Source of the DNA: Pseudoalteromonas phenolica
Lineage (GTDB): Bacteria; Pseudomonadota; Gammaproteobacteria; Enterobacterales; Alteromonadaceae
Length of the DNA stretch: 64,000 nucleotides
Direction of reading: 5' to 3'
NCBI RefSeq assembly: GCF_001444405.1
Contig: NZ_CP013187.1
Span: 930,001-994,000 of the forward strand
This document shows positions 8,898 through 18,450 of this stretch, piece by piece. A model generated the notes under the pieces. It ran no database searches, had not been told where the DNA came from, and was given only the letters and a program-made list of their open reading frames with translations. Each line of letters starts with the position of its first letter. Position 1 is the stretch's first letter. The position numbers and the translations under genes were made by a program.

Positions 8898-9431
8898 TTA
8901 TGGTTTTGCCATCTCTTGTAAAACACTTTTCACAAAAGGTGATTTTGCTTTGCCGTAGTCATCTTGCACAGTCAGCCCATCAGCAATAACTTGCTGTTTT
9001 GTCGCTTCGTACTGGGCACGCGCATCTGGGTTGTTGAGCATGTGCGTTTTAAAGTTTACTTGCTTTAAATGCTCCTCGCTGCCCAATTCAATGACATGTG
9101 CATGAACTTGAAAGGTTTCATTTTTAAAAATAACAGCAATATCTTTGCGAGGACGATTCTCAGGAAATGGTTTATTACTGTGTTGGTCGCTAAAACCACT
9201 ACATTTTAAATGCTCGACCGCTTCAGTAAGTTGACCTGCTTTATACAATATTGAAATATCAATAATGCCTTTGCCCGCAACTTTAAAAGAACTAGACCCA
9301 AAATGAAGAAACTCGAAATCAGGATGAGCTAACTCTGCAATAACCGCTTGTGCAACGTCTAAAAATATTTCTCGCCAAGGATTAAAACTTGCTGGTACAA
9401 GTTGGTAAGGAATGAATACGACATTTGACAT
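8898..9431 (-). CDS. GrpB family protein (UPF0157)
   Basis: A 177-residue cytoplasmic protein matching the GrpB/UPF0157 group, a branch of the nucleotidyltransferase fold. HFGSSSFKVAGKGIIDISI corresponds to the family signature H-GS-ts-pgl--K-iiDi-i, followed by a conserved C-terminal part with FKTHMLNNPDARAQYEATK. Family members have unknown biochemical function. A family A repeat element lies just upstream of its start, so the promoter may lie within or next to that element. Confidence 0.75.
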   Translation of the reverse strand: MSNVVFIPYQLVPASFNPWREIFLDVAQAVIAELAHPDFEFLHFGSSSFKVAGKGIIDISILYKAGQLTEAVEHLKCSGFSDQHSNKPFPENRPRKDIAVIFKNETFQVHAHVIELGSEEHLKQVNFKTHMLNNPDARAQYEATKQQVIADGLTVQDDYGKAKSPFVKSVLQEMAKP

Positions 9432-9478
9432 AGTGTATAAGCTCTTTTCTCAAAAATGCATTGTACATCATAAGGTTT

Positions 9479-9770
9479 GGGCGTGTTTATCTTTGAGGTA
9501 TGGATTTTGTTCAAATCAAAGGCTTTCAATACGCGAAATGAGCTACGCAGCATAGGTTGCCCCGCATAATGGGTTATGTAAGTGGCGAATGAAAAAGTAG
9601 TGGAAGCCTTTGGTTGAACTCTTCGAGCAGCGCGAGTTGAACATTTATTCGACGTTATCGGCTGACTTACATAGAATAACTATGCGGGGCAACCCTTGCT
9701 ACGCAGCCTCTGCCTGGCCTAAATATCCAACTCACTGCTGCAAAAGCACACAACAAAGGTCAACACGCCC
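9479..9770. mobile_element. Family A hairpin repeat, copy 1 (MITE-like)
   Basis: A 292-base element without coding capacity, bounded by inverted ends GGGCGTGTTTATCTTTG and its counterpart at 9754-9770 (reverse complement GGGCGTGTTGACCTTTG). The two halves form a long imperfect hairpin: for example GTTGCCCCGCATA on the left at 9557-9570 meets its complement around 9688-9703. An 8-base direct repeat TAAGGTTT lies at 9471-9478 and 9775-9782, possibly the target duplication if the right end includes TAGT. It shares most of its sequence with 26640-26903. It fills the gap between the grpB start and the kinase stop. Confidence 0.85.
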
Positions 9771-9794
9771 TAGTTAAGGTTTAGAGGTGGCTCG

Positions 9795-10988
9795 CTAGTT
9801 TTCTGTGTAGTTAATTGTAAGTGTAAACAGACTATCTTCTTGTTTACTCAGGCAGCACCAATCCATTTTGTGACAGATCTGCTGGATTAAACTCATACCA
9901 AGGCCATGGCCGAGATGTGTTGAGTGTGAGTTAATTACATTCGAAAACTGCATGCCTTGGTCATTCACTTCAACATATAAAACTTGCTCACCTAATTCAT
10001 TGGTTTGGCTATATTGGAGCGCATTTTTCAAGATTTGTGTGAATAGCAGCTTCAATAAATACTTATGAGACATCACTTTTGGTGAGGTTGCCGTCTTTAA
10101 TGAAAGTGTTAAATCTGAGAAAGCTGAATTATTTGCTAACTCTTTGAATTCATCTACCACATTTAATCTTTCTAATTCTTCGTTATGTATTTGTTGTAAG
10201 GCCAAAATTGCTCGGCTTGTTTCAAGTAAGGTGGTATTTGCTTTTGCCAGTTGATCTAATACAGGCAATGCATCAAGTGGAATATCATCTAATTGGTTTA
10301 TTCTAGACAGAGCATGATTAATTTGAGTGATAGGGGTATTCACTTCATGACTTAAAAAAGCGCTGACTAGGCGTTGTTGTATCTGCGCCTCTTTTTCCGC
10401 TTGACGAGATTGGGTGAGAGTATTAGCGAAGGTTTGAAACTCCATAAATTTGAGCTGCTCTTGTGCTCTTTTAAAGTATGGGTCGATATATCTATGCAAT
10501 GTGTCTATTTGTGTTTTTAAAGTTATGTGGGTAGAAAAAATGGCGATAAGTAACATTGCTATCAGCAAGCTAATGCCCACATTAAACCAAGGAAAAAACG
10601 TAGAAGTCTCATCTTCGAAATAGTGCAAAACGTAAATAGGTGAAGCATCTGTAGTACGTATGTATGACAGAACATAAATATGTTCGTTCTCAATATTAAA
10701 GTAATGACTTTGATTATGTGGCAATAATTGCGCGTCTATTTTTTCAACAACCCAGCCAGGCAGGTCATCTTTGTGTCGCGTGATGAGTTTAAAGTCATCA
10801 GAAATAGGTAATTCAAGTTGCTGGTTGTCGGCCAGTTCTGCGTCATAGAAAAGGTAGTGCTCAGTTGTGTCATCTTGCGCAAATTCGTAGCTACTTTTCA
10901 GTATGAGGCCCCAAATTAAAACAACTAAAATTCCGAACAAGCTAAAGCGTGTCAGTAGATACTTTTTTATTGAAATGCTTGCGCTCAT
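9795..10988 (-). CDS. Sensor histidine kinase
   Basis: A 397-residue membrane kinase. Hydrophobic segments at about residues 12-30 and 133-153 bracket a periplasmic sensor of about 100 residues. The phosphoacceptor box is LSHEVNTPITQINHAL near residue 215, the ATP-binding N box is LKNALQYSQ near 320, and GHGLGMSL near 370 is the G2 box. The G1 box reads VNDQGMQF, a modest change from DxGxG. It lies 15 bases after its cognate response regulator and is transcribed with it. Signal unknown; the divergent amidohydrolase lipoprotein is a plausible target. Confidence 0.85.
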   Translation of the reverse strand: MSASISIKKYLLTRFSLFGILVVLIWGLILKSSYEFAQDDTTEHYLFYDAELADNQQLELPISDDFKLITRHKDDLPGWVVEKIDAQLLPHNQSHYFNIENEHIYVLSYIRTTDASPIYVLHYFEDETSTFFPWFNVGISLLIAMLLIAIFSTHITLKTQIDTLHRYIDPYFKRAQEQLKFMEFQTFANTLTQSRQAEKEAQIQQRLVSAFLSHEVNTPITQINHALSRINQLDDIPLDALPVLDQLAKANTTLLETSRAILALQQIHNEELERLNVVDEFKELANNSAFSDLTLSLKTATSPKVMSHKYLLKLLFTQILKNALQYSQTNELGEQVLYVEVNDQGMQFSNVINSHSTHLGHGLGMSLIQQICHKMDWCCLSKQEDSLFTLTINYTEN

Positions 10989-11003
10989 ATCACTTTTTCT
11001 TAT

Positions 11004-11693
11004 TCAATTACTAGTATCTGATGCGTTTGGCTCATCTATTTTAAGAACTAGCCCTTGCTTTTTAAGCGTATGTAAAAGCTGACATTCATTCGATTGAGAA
11101 AGGTTACTTCTGAGTCGAGTGATTAAAGACTTATACATATTATTATTAACATCTTGCTCTGGCCATATCTGCGTCATAATGTCCGTTTTATCGATAGGGT
11201 TAGGGCTGTGCTTTGATAATAGCGCTAATAATTGCCATTGCTGTGGAGAAAGTAAAATAACTCGCTCACCACGTTTAGCTACTCTGCTATCGAAGTTCAC
11301 TTCTAAGGTGTCTAACTTAAAGTGATTGTTTAAATTTGGTTGTTTATTGACGAGAACTTTTAATCGAGCTGTTAATTCCTCAAGTGCGAATGGCTTTGTA
11401 ATATAATCGAGTGCGCCAAGCTGAAAAGCCTCTAATTTATCTTGTAACTCATGACGTGCTGTTAAGAACAAAATAGGAGCGCTCTGCTGCCCTTGCCAAT
11501 GTTTTGCTAATTCGAGCCCGCTACCATCAGGTAAGTTAATATCTAAAATGATGGCATCATACTTTTGCTCTTGGCTTATTCCTATCGCTTGTCCAATAGA
11601 GCGCGCGTAATCAATTTCGATGCCTTCGTTTTGTAAGAAGTCTATTGTTTGACTCGCTAAAACCGCGTCATCTTCTACCAATAAAACAATCAT
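11004..11693 (-). CDS. OmpR-family response regulator
   Basis: A 229-residue regulator. The receiver domain has VEDD at residues 6-9, phosphoacceptor Asp in ILDINLPDGSG near 51, TAR near 79 and FITKPF with the conserved Lys near 100. A winged-helix output domain follows from about 128 (LSPQQWQLLALLSKH, then the recognition region NNNMYKSLITRLRSNL). It is the first gene of a regulator-kinase operon and is divergent from the amidohydrolase gene starting at 11764. Confidence 0.9.
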   Translation of the reverse strand: MIVLLVEDDAVLASQTIDFLQNEGIEIDYARSIGQAIGISQEQKYDAIILDINLPDGSGLELAKHWQGQQSAPILFLTARHELQDKLEAFQLGALDYITKPFALEELTARLKVLVNKQPNLNNHFKLDTLEVNFDSRVAKRGERVILLSPQQWQLLALLSKHSPNPIDKTDIMTQIWPEQDVNNNMYKSLITRLRSNLSQSNECQLLHTLKKQGLVLKIDEPNASDTSN

Positions 11694-11763
11694 TGCTTCT
11701 ATACTGTTACCTTGTGGTTACCTCAACCTTGATAGTGTGATGACATCAAATAGGAGTCAAGTA

Positions 11764-13491
11764 ATGAGAGTGATGAATATGGTGTTTTCAAGTGTTGTTT
11801 TAGGCCTGGCCTGTACATTAGCAGGTTGCGGTGAGAACCAGACCGGTCAAACGAGCTTAACGGTGACAGACAAAGCGACTGTTGATAATGCGAATAAGGC
11901 AACTCGTGTTTTTTTCAATGGCGATATTTATACGGTGAATAAGCAACAAGCATGGGCAGAAGCAGTTGCAATCAAAGATAATAAAATTATTTATGTCGGT
12001 AGCGATGAGCAAGTGGAGCAGTATATTGATGCACAAACTCAAGTTGTCGATCTGAAAGGCAAAATGATGATGCCAGGGTTCCATGATGTTCATATTCATC
12101 CTATGGAGTCTGGCTCAGACGCGACGCAATTCACAATTCCTGCTTATGGTACTGAAAATGAGTATATCGATGCTGTATATGATGCCGCGAATAACAACCC
12201 ATCAGCACAATGGTTAATTGGTTATGGTCATGAGGTATCGACTTTACTAGAGATGCAAAATACGCCGCTTGAGGTGTTAAATGATGCAGTCAGTGACAGA
12301 CCTGTTGTTATTATGGAACAGACTTCTCACTCAATGTGGGTGAACAGTAAGGCATTAGAACTTGCTGGGATCAGAAGTGATTCGGTAGACCCTGTTGGTG
12401 GTGTCATCGGTCGAGATAAGTCAGGCCGTTTAAATGGTATTTTGTACGATAATGCTGGGGAGTTGGTGATGGAAATCGCCATGCGTTCATTGCAAGGCAG
12501 TGCCGATAAAGATTATCAAGGTCTCGTTGAACATACTATGCCCATGTTGAATGAGGTTGGGATCACGTCTATCAGCGATGCACGTACTTACTGGCAACGA
12601 GGACAATTAGACACATGGCAGCGTATTGCTGATGATGACAAATTGACACTGCGCGTTGCTTTAGGTCTTTGGGCTTACCCGCAAATGAATGATGAAGTAC
12701 AGTTAGAGGCGCTAAAAAAACGTTATCAAAATAAAGCGGATAGCCTACTTAAAGTGAACCAAGTTAAGTTTTATATGGATGGCATCTTGGTGAATACCAC
12801 CGCGGCGATGCATGATCCTTATCATGTGAATATATTGGGTTTATATGGTAATAAAGGGCTTAACTATTTTACTCAAAGCCGAATTGAAAAGTATTTGAAA
12901 GCGCTGGAGCCTGTTGGCTTTGATTTTAATATTCATGCTATTGGTGATAGAGGGATCACGGAGGCATTAAATGCCATTGAAAAGGCGTCTTCAAAACAAA
13001 ATCGTCATCGCCTGACACACATTGAAGTCATGGACCCGCAAGATTACAAACGGTTTGCAGAAATAGGTGTGATAGCAGATGCGCAAGTTGCGGGCGATTT
13101 TACGCATCCAAATCATTGGGCCGAAATGATCCCATTTCTGGGAGAGGAACGTGCTTACGACCTAGTGCCAATTAAGTCCTTAATCGAATCAAATGCGTTG
13201 TTGACTTTGAGTAGTGATTGGAATGTGAGTACTTACAATCCATTTGTGGGAATTGGCAATGCAATATCTCGGGCACCACAGAATATTACTTTAGAGCAAG
13301 CAATTGCTTCCTATACCATTAATAGTGCTTATGCTATGCGTCAAGAGCAGTTAGTTGGATCTATTGAGAACGGCAAATTGGCAGACTTAATTGTACTTGA
13401 TGGTAACTTATTTGATATGACAGCAGCACAAATCAAGCAAACTCAGGTGGTCATGACCTTGCTTGATGGTGAGATTGTTTATCAGCGTTAA
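11764..13491 (+). CDS. Amidohydrolase family lipoprotein (YtcJ-like)
   Basis: A metal-dependent hydrolase of the amidohydrolase superfamily. The FHDVHIHPME motif near residue 110 holds the metal-binding HxH, NIHAIGDRGITEAL near 390 holds a further His and Asp, and LSSDWNVS near 490 holds the catalytic Asp. It matches the YtcJ-like branch, whose members act on amides or related compounds. The ATG at 11764 is chosen because AGGAG lies eight bases upstream and it opens directly with a lipoprotein signal (lipobox LAGC); in-frame GTG/ATG codons at 11737/11740 lack this. Divergent from a two-component operon that may control it. Confidence 0.8.
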   Translation: MRVMNMVFSSVVLGLACTLAGCGENQTGQTSLTVTDKATVDNANKATRVFFNGDIYTVNKQQAWAEAVAIKDNKIIYVGSDEQVEQYIDAQTQVVDLKGKMMMPGFHDVHIHPMESGSDATQFTIPAYGTENEYIDAVYDAANNNPSAQWLIGYGHEVSTLLEMQNTPLEVLNDAVSDRPVVIMEQTSHSMWVNSKALELAGIRSDSVDPVGGVIGRDKSGRLNGILYDNAGELVMEIAMRSLQGSADKDYQGLVEHTMPMLNEVGITSISDARTYWQRGQLDTWQRIADDDKLTLRVALGLWAYPQMNDEVQLEALKKRYQNKADSLLKVNQVKFYMDGILVNTTAAMHDPYHVNILGLYGNKGLNYFTQSRIEKYLKALEPVGFDFNIHAIGDRGITEALNAIEKASSKQNRHRLTHIEVMDPQDYKRFAEIGVIADAQVAGDFTHPNHWAEMIPFLGEERAYDLVPIKSLIESNALLTLSSDWNVSTYNPFVGIGNAISRAPQNITLEQAIASYTINSAYAMRQEQLVGSIENGKLADLIVLDGNLFDMTAAQIKQTQVVMTLLDGEIVYQR

Positions 13492-13520
13492 CACAAAGCT
13501 CAAGGTTTTTAATTGCAAAA

Positions 13521-13560
13521 CTACCTAAGCCGCAGCAGTTATGCAGCCGCTCAGGTAGTC
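13521..13560 (-). terminator. Hairpin between convergent genes, probable terminator
   Basis: CTACCTAAGCCGCAGC pairs with the stretch ending TCAGGTAG with three mismatches. It lies between the stops of two convergent genes; a short T/A run flanks it on either side. Confidence 0.5.
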
Positions 13561-13566
13561 GATGCT

Positions 13567-14550
13567 TTATATCTTGTTATTGAGCGCATTAATAAGTGAA
13601 GACGGATCGTCTACACCAAGGTAAATCTTAGATTTTTTATCAATTTGGTTGATTAGTTTAATCTCGATATTCGGCACGCCTGAGAAATTATACCTATTAA
13701 CTTCATTGCTTCTTGGCACAAACTCATTATGCGGCGATATGGTTTCAATATTATCCAGCGGGATATAAAGCGGATTATAGATACCGTATCTAACGATTAA
13801 GTGAGTTTGAGTTAGTGAAATTGGACGGCGTGACATAGCACGATACTCACCAATAAACAGTACCAATCCAAAAATTGATAATAACGAGATAACATTGGCA
13901 GCTAAGGGTGACCAAGCAAAATGCAGAACCAGGTGTGCAATCGGGATCTCAAACGCCATCAAAAAGATAAACCCCAGTGCATTGCCTTTTGCGTCATCTT
14001 TCTTGGCATACCAAAAGTGTTGTTCGCCAATATAGTTCTCACTCTTTATTTTATTAGCGAATAAGCAAAACACCCACATTCGCATATCAAATTGCATTAA
14101 ATTAAATACTGGGCCGGACTTTAACCAGCGTTTTAAAGGAGCAATTAGGCTTTCATCGGGATCGGTGCAAGTATTTAAATCCGCTTTAATAGCTGCTATC
14201 ACAGATGCAACCACCACAAGTTCGATAAAGAGTACTGACGCCATTACTAGATAACGCGCTTGCTCTAAAGAGTGCCAAATAAACTTTTGCTGAGCAGGTA
14301 TGAAGTAGGCACCAAAGAGAATGAGTAATGCGCAATAGGCTATTGCTTTAATTGTTGCTTGTTTTTTATCTGTTAAGAAAACATAGCAAATCAATGGAAG
14401 AGTAATGAATGTATCAATGAGTAACGGCCATTCAGGCTTGTAGCTACCATATTCATTGAGAATCGATGACGAACTATAAAACCAGAAGTAAGTCGCAACA
14501 AGACAGATTAAAAATAACAGAGGTAATCGACTTACTAGAGTTCTATTCAA
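13567..14550 (-). CDS. Multi-pass membrane protein, unknown function
   Basis: A 327-residue protein I do not recognise. About six to seven hydrophobic helices are visible: residues 10-26, 43-58, 67-85, 102-120, 190-210 and 215-235. After a short RRPISLTQTHLIVRYG segment the C-terminal 80 residues are soluble and beta-rich, with an IPLDNIETI pattern like bacterial PH-type domains that follow membrane helices. It lies 80 bases downstream of the hybrid kinase gene on the same strand, so it could be the last gene of that operon or a separate unit. Confidence 0.55.
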   Translation of the reverse strand: MNRTLVSRLPLLFLICLVATYFWFYSSSSILNEYGSYKPEWPLLIDTFITLPLICYVFLTDKKQATIKAIAYCALLILFGAYFIPAQQKFIWHSLEQARYLVMASVLFIELVVVASVIAAIKADLNTCTDPDESLIAPLKRWLKSGPVFNLMQFDMRMWVFCLFANKIKSENYIGEQHFWYAKKDDAKGNALGFIFLMAFEIPIAHLVLHFAWSPLAANVISLLSIFGLVLFIGEYRAMSRRPISLTQTHLIVRYGIYNPLYIPLDNIETISPHNEFVPRSNEVNRYNFSGVPNIEIKLINQIDKKSKIYLGVDDPSSLINALNNKI

Positions 14551-14630
14551 CGAAAGTTCCTTATAGGTTTAGCTTGAACCTAATATAGGAATTAATCTTA
14601 TCGTCTTATTTGGCCCAACTCAATTAAGTT

Positions 14631-17375
14631 TTATAACGAAAAACGTTCTAATAATGCGATGAGGTCTTCTTTTATCAGAGGTTTACTAATATATTCATCC
14701 ATACCTGCATCAAGGCATTTTTCTTTGTCACCATTCATCGCGTTCGCTGTCATAGCGATAATTGGAATATATTGATTATTTTCACCAGCTTCACGTTTTC
14801 TAATTCTTCTGGTTGCTTCGTAGCCATCCATGACGGGCATTAAGCAGTCCATCAAGATTAATTCATAATAGTTGTCTTTATGCTCTTTAAGTTTTGTGAG
14901 GGCTTCGAGACCATTATTCGCAAAATCGAGGTGTTCAACTGACCCATTCAGCATTTGCGTGGCAACAATTTGGTTAATCGGCATATCTTCAACGATTAAG
15001 ATATGCTTGAAAAGTCGGGTGTAATCTTTAGGCTGAACGATAGGGAGATCATTAATATGATTATCTGAGCCTTGTTTCAATACATGAACGATATCGAGTA
15101 AAGTGCAGGGCTTTTTACAGTATTTAACTTGTTTAAAATCAGCTTGCTTAAAGTGAGAACTAATAGATGTATTAAAAGGCAATAAGGTCACAGTATTGGT
15201 CAAGTGTAATGACACAAATCTATCGATGTCATGGCTATTTTCTAAAGACCAACTAAGTACATAAAAATGTGATGACAATTGTTCACCATTTAGTTTCGCA
15301 ATTTCTAATTCGAGCATGTGAATATGCTTGTGTTTATGCACCGCAATATCAAACTTACTTAAGGTGTGCTCGCATGCCTGTAAAAAACTAGAATTATGCT
15401 CTACGAAGTGGAAATGTTTGGCCGTGAAGTCATGAATTATAGAGTGCTGAACTTGCTGATTTTCAATACTTTTGCTTGATAGAGGCAAAGTCACGATAAA
15501 AGTACTGCCCAACCCTAGTTTACTTTTAACGACAATTTCCCCTCCTAATAGTTCACAGAGTTTATTGACGATACTCAGGCCTAACCCTGTACCACCAAAT
15601 TGACGTGTCGTTGAGGTATCAGCTTGTGAAAAGTGTTCGAAAATTAAATTGCATTTATCCTGTGAAATGCCAATGCCTGTATCAGATATTTGGAATTTGA
15701 TTTGAGGTGTTTGATGCTCTTGAGCATAAACATAATGCGCTCTGATGATTACCTCTCCTGACTCAGTAAACTTAATCGCATTACCGATCAAATTGGTCAA
15801 TATTTGTTTAATTCTAACTGAGTCTGAGGCAATGATAGGCAGAGTAATTTCATCAATATCGAGTATGAGCGCGATATTTTTATCATGTGCTTGCTTGGCA
15901 AATGAAGTGGCTGTTTCTTTGATTAATTTAACGATATCAAACTCATTGATATCAATTTCGAGTTTGCCTGATTCTATTTTCGAAAAGTCGAGTATATCGT
16001 TGATAATGCGCATTAAAGAAAGCGCACTGCGGCTTGCAATATCAATTTGTTCTGTTTGTTCTTGGTTCAGAGGTGTGTCTTTTAGCGAGTCTAACATGCC
16101 AAGCACGCCATTCATGGGCGTTCTTATTTCATGACTCATTGTAGCTAGGAAATCCGCCTTTGCTTTTGACGCGTTTTCAGCTTGCTCTTTCGCTTCTTCT
16201 AGTGCCCAATTATTGAACTCCATTTCAGAGGCATATGTAGCCAGTTGTTGCTCGGAGTTTTTGAGCTCTGTAACATCTTCAATACAAGCGAATACACCTT
16301 CAACATGGCCATCATGAGTAAAGTCGGGCGTATAGGTCGTTATGAGATACTTTTGAACCCCATCTATTGTGACATCAATCTCAAACGCGGTTTCATTGCC
16401 TTTCAAAGCATTAAAAAGGTGATCTTGAATTCTGTCATAAATATCAACAGGTAAAATTGACTTCACCGTCTTTCCAACGATCTCTTGCTCATTTAGTTTA
16501 AACAATTGGCAATAAAGCTGGTTTGCAAAACGGTATTTTTCCTCGATATCGACATATGTGAGAAGCACAGGAACATGTTGAGTTATGCCATCAATATAAT
16601 GTCGAGTTTTCTCTAGCTGCTCAGCCCTTTCTTGCGCTTGTTTTATGGCCTTGTTATAGGACCCTGCAACTTTGGCAATAACATCGCCTCCTTGCTGCTT
16701 GATGATATCTTTAGGGATCGGTAACCCTTGTCTGATGGTTACACCTATTTTAGTGAGTGGGCTAGTGACAAAATAGTGAAGCAGCCAAAATGATAAACCA
16801 ACCATAATCGAAATAATGATCAAGAAATTGAAGGTAAAGCTCTCTAATCGCTGATTTAGCTTCTCTTGGTGTTGTGTTGAGTCTATGTGTATCCAGAAAT
16901 AGTAGGCACGTAATCTCCTTATTTCAGGATCAACAAGATATAACCAAGACAACGCATACCAATTCTCATGATGGTGGTAAATCACTTTGACTTTATCACT
17001 AAGTTGAGATTTGAAGTGTATTAACTCTTCTAGTTTTTCTTTTCCTATTATTCCAGGGTTAAGTAAGCTACTTTTTTGGATAAACAACCTCTTTGATGCC
17101 ACGATATCAAGCGATTCAGGAGCAATAATCATAATTTCTTGAATGGCGCTGTTACTCGATAATGCTGCAAGTACACGTTGTAAGTTTTCTCTGGAGGCAT
17201 CTACTTCAGCAGAAATACTCACACTGGTGATAACGTTATCTACTAAAGAGTCTATGAAGCGCTCATGCTGTAATCGGTATTCGTCGGCAATAAAGCGAGT
17301 GAAAAGCAAAAAAGAGCTGATACCAAGTAAAAGTAACGGGATGGTCGATTTAAGATAAAGTGAGCTCTTAATCAT
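14631..17375 (-). CDS. Hybrid sensor histidine kinase/response regulator
   Basis: A 914-residue kinase. Membrane helices at about 10-27 and 178-200 bracket a periplasmic domain of about 150 residues. A linker leads to a PAS domain (about 262-375), a dimerisation/phosphoacceptor domain with MSHEIRTPMNG near 414, an ATPase domain with NLIGNAIKF near 530, DTGIGIS and GGTGLGLS, a divergent middle stretch (about 650-780) and a C-terminal receiver with LILMDCLMPVMDG near 845 and ISKPL near 898. No Hpt domain is present, so phosphate probably passes to an Hpt protein elsewhere. Its ATG overlaps the stop of the upstream binding-protein gene by four bases, suggesting the two work together. Confidence 0.9.
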   Translation of the reverse strand: MIKSSLYLKSTIPLLLLGISSFLLFTRFIADEYRLQHERFIDSLVDNVITSVSISAEVDASRENLQRVLAALSSNSAIQEIMIIAPESLDIVASKRLFIQKSSLLNPGIIGKEKLEELIHFKSQLSDKVKVIYHHHENWYALSWLYLVDPEIRRLRAYYFWIHIDSTQHQEKLNQRLESFTFNFLIIISIMVGLSFWLLHYFVTSPLTKIGVTIRQGLPIPKDIIKQQGGDVIAKVAGSYNKAIKQAQERAEQLEKTRHYIDGITQHVPVLLTYVDIEEKYRFANQLYCQLFKLNEQEIVGKTVKSILPVDIYDRIQDHLFNALKGNETAFEIDVTIDGVQKYLITTYTPDFTHDGHVEGVFACIEDVTELKNSEQQLATYASEMEFNNWALEEAKEQAENASKAKADFLATMSHEIRTPMNGVLGMLDSLKDTPLNQEQTEQIDIASRSALSLMRIINDILDFSKIESGKLEIDINEFDIVKLIKETATSFAKQAHDKNIALILDIDEITLPIIASDSVRIKQILTNLIGNAIKFTESGEVIIRAHYVYAQEHQTPQIKFQISDTGIGISQDKCNLIFEHFSQADTSTTRQFGGTGLGLSIVNKLCELLGGEIVVKSKLGLGSTFIVTLPLSSKSIENQQVQHSIIHDFTAKHFHFVEHNSSFLQACEHTLSKFDIAVHKHKHIHMLELEIAKLNGEQLSSHFYVLSWSLENSHDIDRFVSLHLTNTVTLLPFNTSISSHFKQADFKQVKYCKKPCTLLDIVHVLKQGSDNHINDLPIVQPKDYTRLFKHILIVEDMPINQIVATQMLNGSVEHLDFANNGLEALTKLKEHKDNYYELILMDCLMPVMDGYEATRRIRKREAGENNQYIPIIAMTANAMNGDKEKCLDAGMDEYISKPLIKEDLIALLERFSL

Positions 17376-18337
17376 TTATTTTGTTTTAGCTGGTTGAAAA
17401 ACATACTAGAAACAAAACCACAGGGTTCATCTATAGATTTGATGCTCCATAAAGTCTCACATACTTGCTTGGTAACATTTTTAAGAAATTGGTGGTTTAT
17501 TAATTCAGATTGCGCATCACCTGTTTGCATTTCTAGGCCGCTAAAAGCTTTAGCAAATTCATCAATGTCCAAGCCTTCTAGTTTGGCCATTTTAGTCATA
17601 GCCTCATCTGGATGTGTCTGAATAAACTCATAAGATAACTGCCAAACTTGCCATAGTTTTTCTAAAGTTTCAGGGTGCTTTTTTAGATAGCTTTGTGAGA
17701 TGCTGACAATATCAACCACCTCCTTAGGGATTTGGCCGCTATCAAAAATAACATGGTAGTTAGGGTTTTTTAATAACTCCGTAGAAATAGGGGGGTAAGT
17801 AACATAGGCAGAAATCTCGCCTTTATTCATTTCTTTGATACCAGACATCTGTTCAACATTTTTAATTGTGACATCATTTAAACTAAGTTTATGTTTTTGC
17901 AGACCTCTTTGTAGTACATATATACCTAGTGAGGAGACTTCTGTACCCACTGTTTTACCTTTCAAGGCGGCCATATTCGCAATTGATTTATGAGCAATAA
18001 TTGCGTCTCCACCCAATGAGTAGTCTGTTATTAAGGCAATAGTGAGAGGTCTCACAGCGAAAGATTGAATCTGTATGGCTTCTATTAGAGTGCTAGTGAG
18101 CCCATCGACTTTATTATTTAAATAAACCCTTTGTGTATCGGCTAAAGAGGCAACTCTAATAAGCTCAACATTAAGTCCTGCTTGTTTAAAAAAGCCTTTT
18201 TCTTTCGCTAAGTGAAGTACTTCATAACCTGGCCATGGGTTAATTGCAATTCGTAAAGTGTGTGGCGGGTCATTTTTACAAGAAACTAAAAATAAAATAA
18301 AAATGAAGAGCATTATCTTTTTGGAAAGTTGCCACAT
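17372..18337 (-). CDS. NMT1/SsuA-type substrate-binding lipoprotein
   Basis: A periplasmic binding protein of the NMT1/THI5/SsuA group. LRIAINPWPGYEVLHLAKEK is the typical opening, followed by GKTVGTEVSSLG. It has a lipoprotein signal with lipobox LVSC. I start it at the ATG at 18337 (MWQLSKK), which gives a short basic N-region before the hydrophobic stretch; the in-frame TTG at 18382 would add 15 residues. No ABC permease or ATPase gene is adjacent. Instead the stop overlaps the start of a hybrid histidine kinase, so a role as the kinase's periplasmic ligand sensor is inferred. Ligand unknown (family members bind taurine, nitrate, pyrimidines and similar small molecules). Confidence 0.8.
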   Translation of the reverse strand: MWQLSKKIMLFIFILFLVSCKNDPPHTLRIAINPWPGYEVLHLAKEKGFFKQAGLNVELIRVASLADTQRVYLNNKVDGLTSTLIEAIQIQSFAVRPLTIALITDYSLGGDAIIAHKSIANMAALKGKTVGTEVSSLGIYVLQRGLQKHKLSLNDVTIKNVEQMSGIKEMNKGEISAYVTYPPISTELLKNPNYHVIFDSGQIPKEVVDIVSISQSYLKKHPETLEKLWQVWQLSYEFIQTHPDEAMTKMAKLEGLDIDEFAKAFSGLEMQTGDAQSELINHQFLKNVTKQVCETLWSIKSIDEPCGFVSSMFFNQLKQNK

Positions 18338-18450
18338 AACTTTAAATCGAAAAGCATATTTGTATTGATAAGTATTGACCAATTTCTGGCTCTGGCAAGG
18401 CTAAGTTTTTTACTTTTAAATAATATTAAAAAACTTATCCGATAGTGATC

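Noticed and set aside
15745..16134. 129-codon open frame opposite the hybrid kinase gene
   Set aside because: It lies wholly within the kinase gene, antisense to the conserved catalytic domains, and looks like a shadow of their coding sequence.
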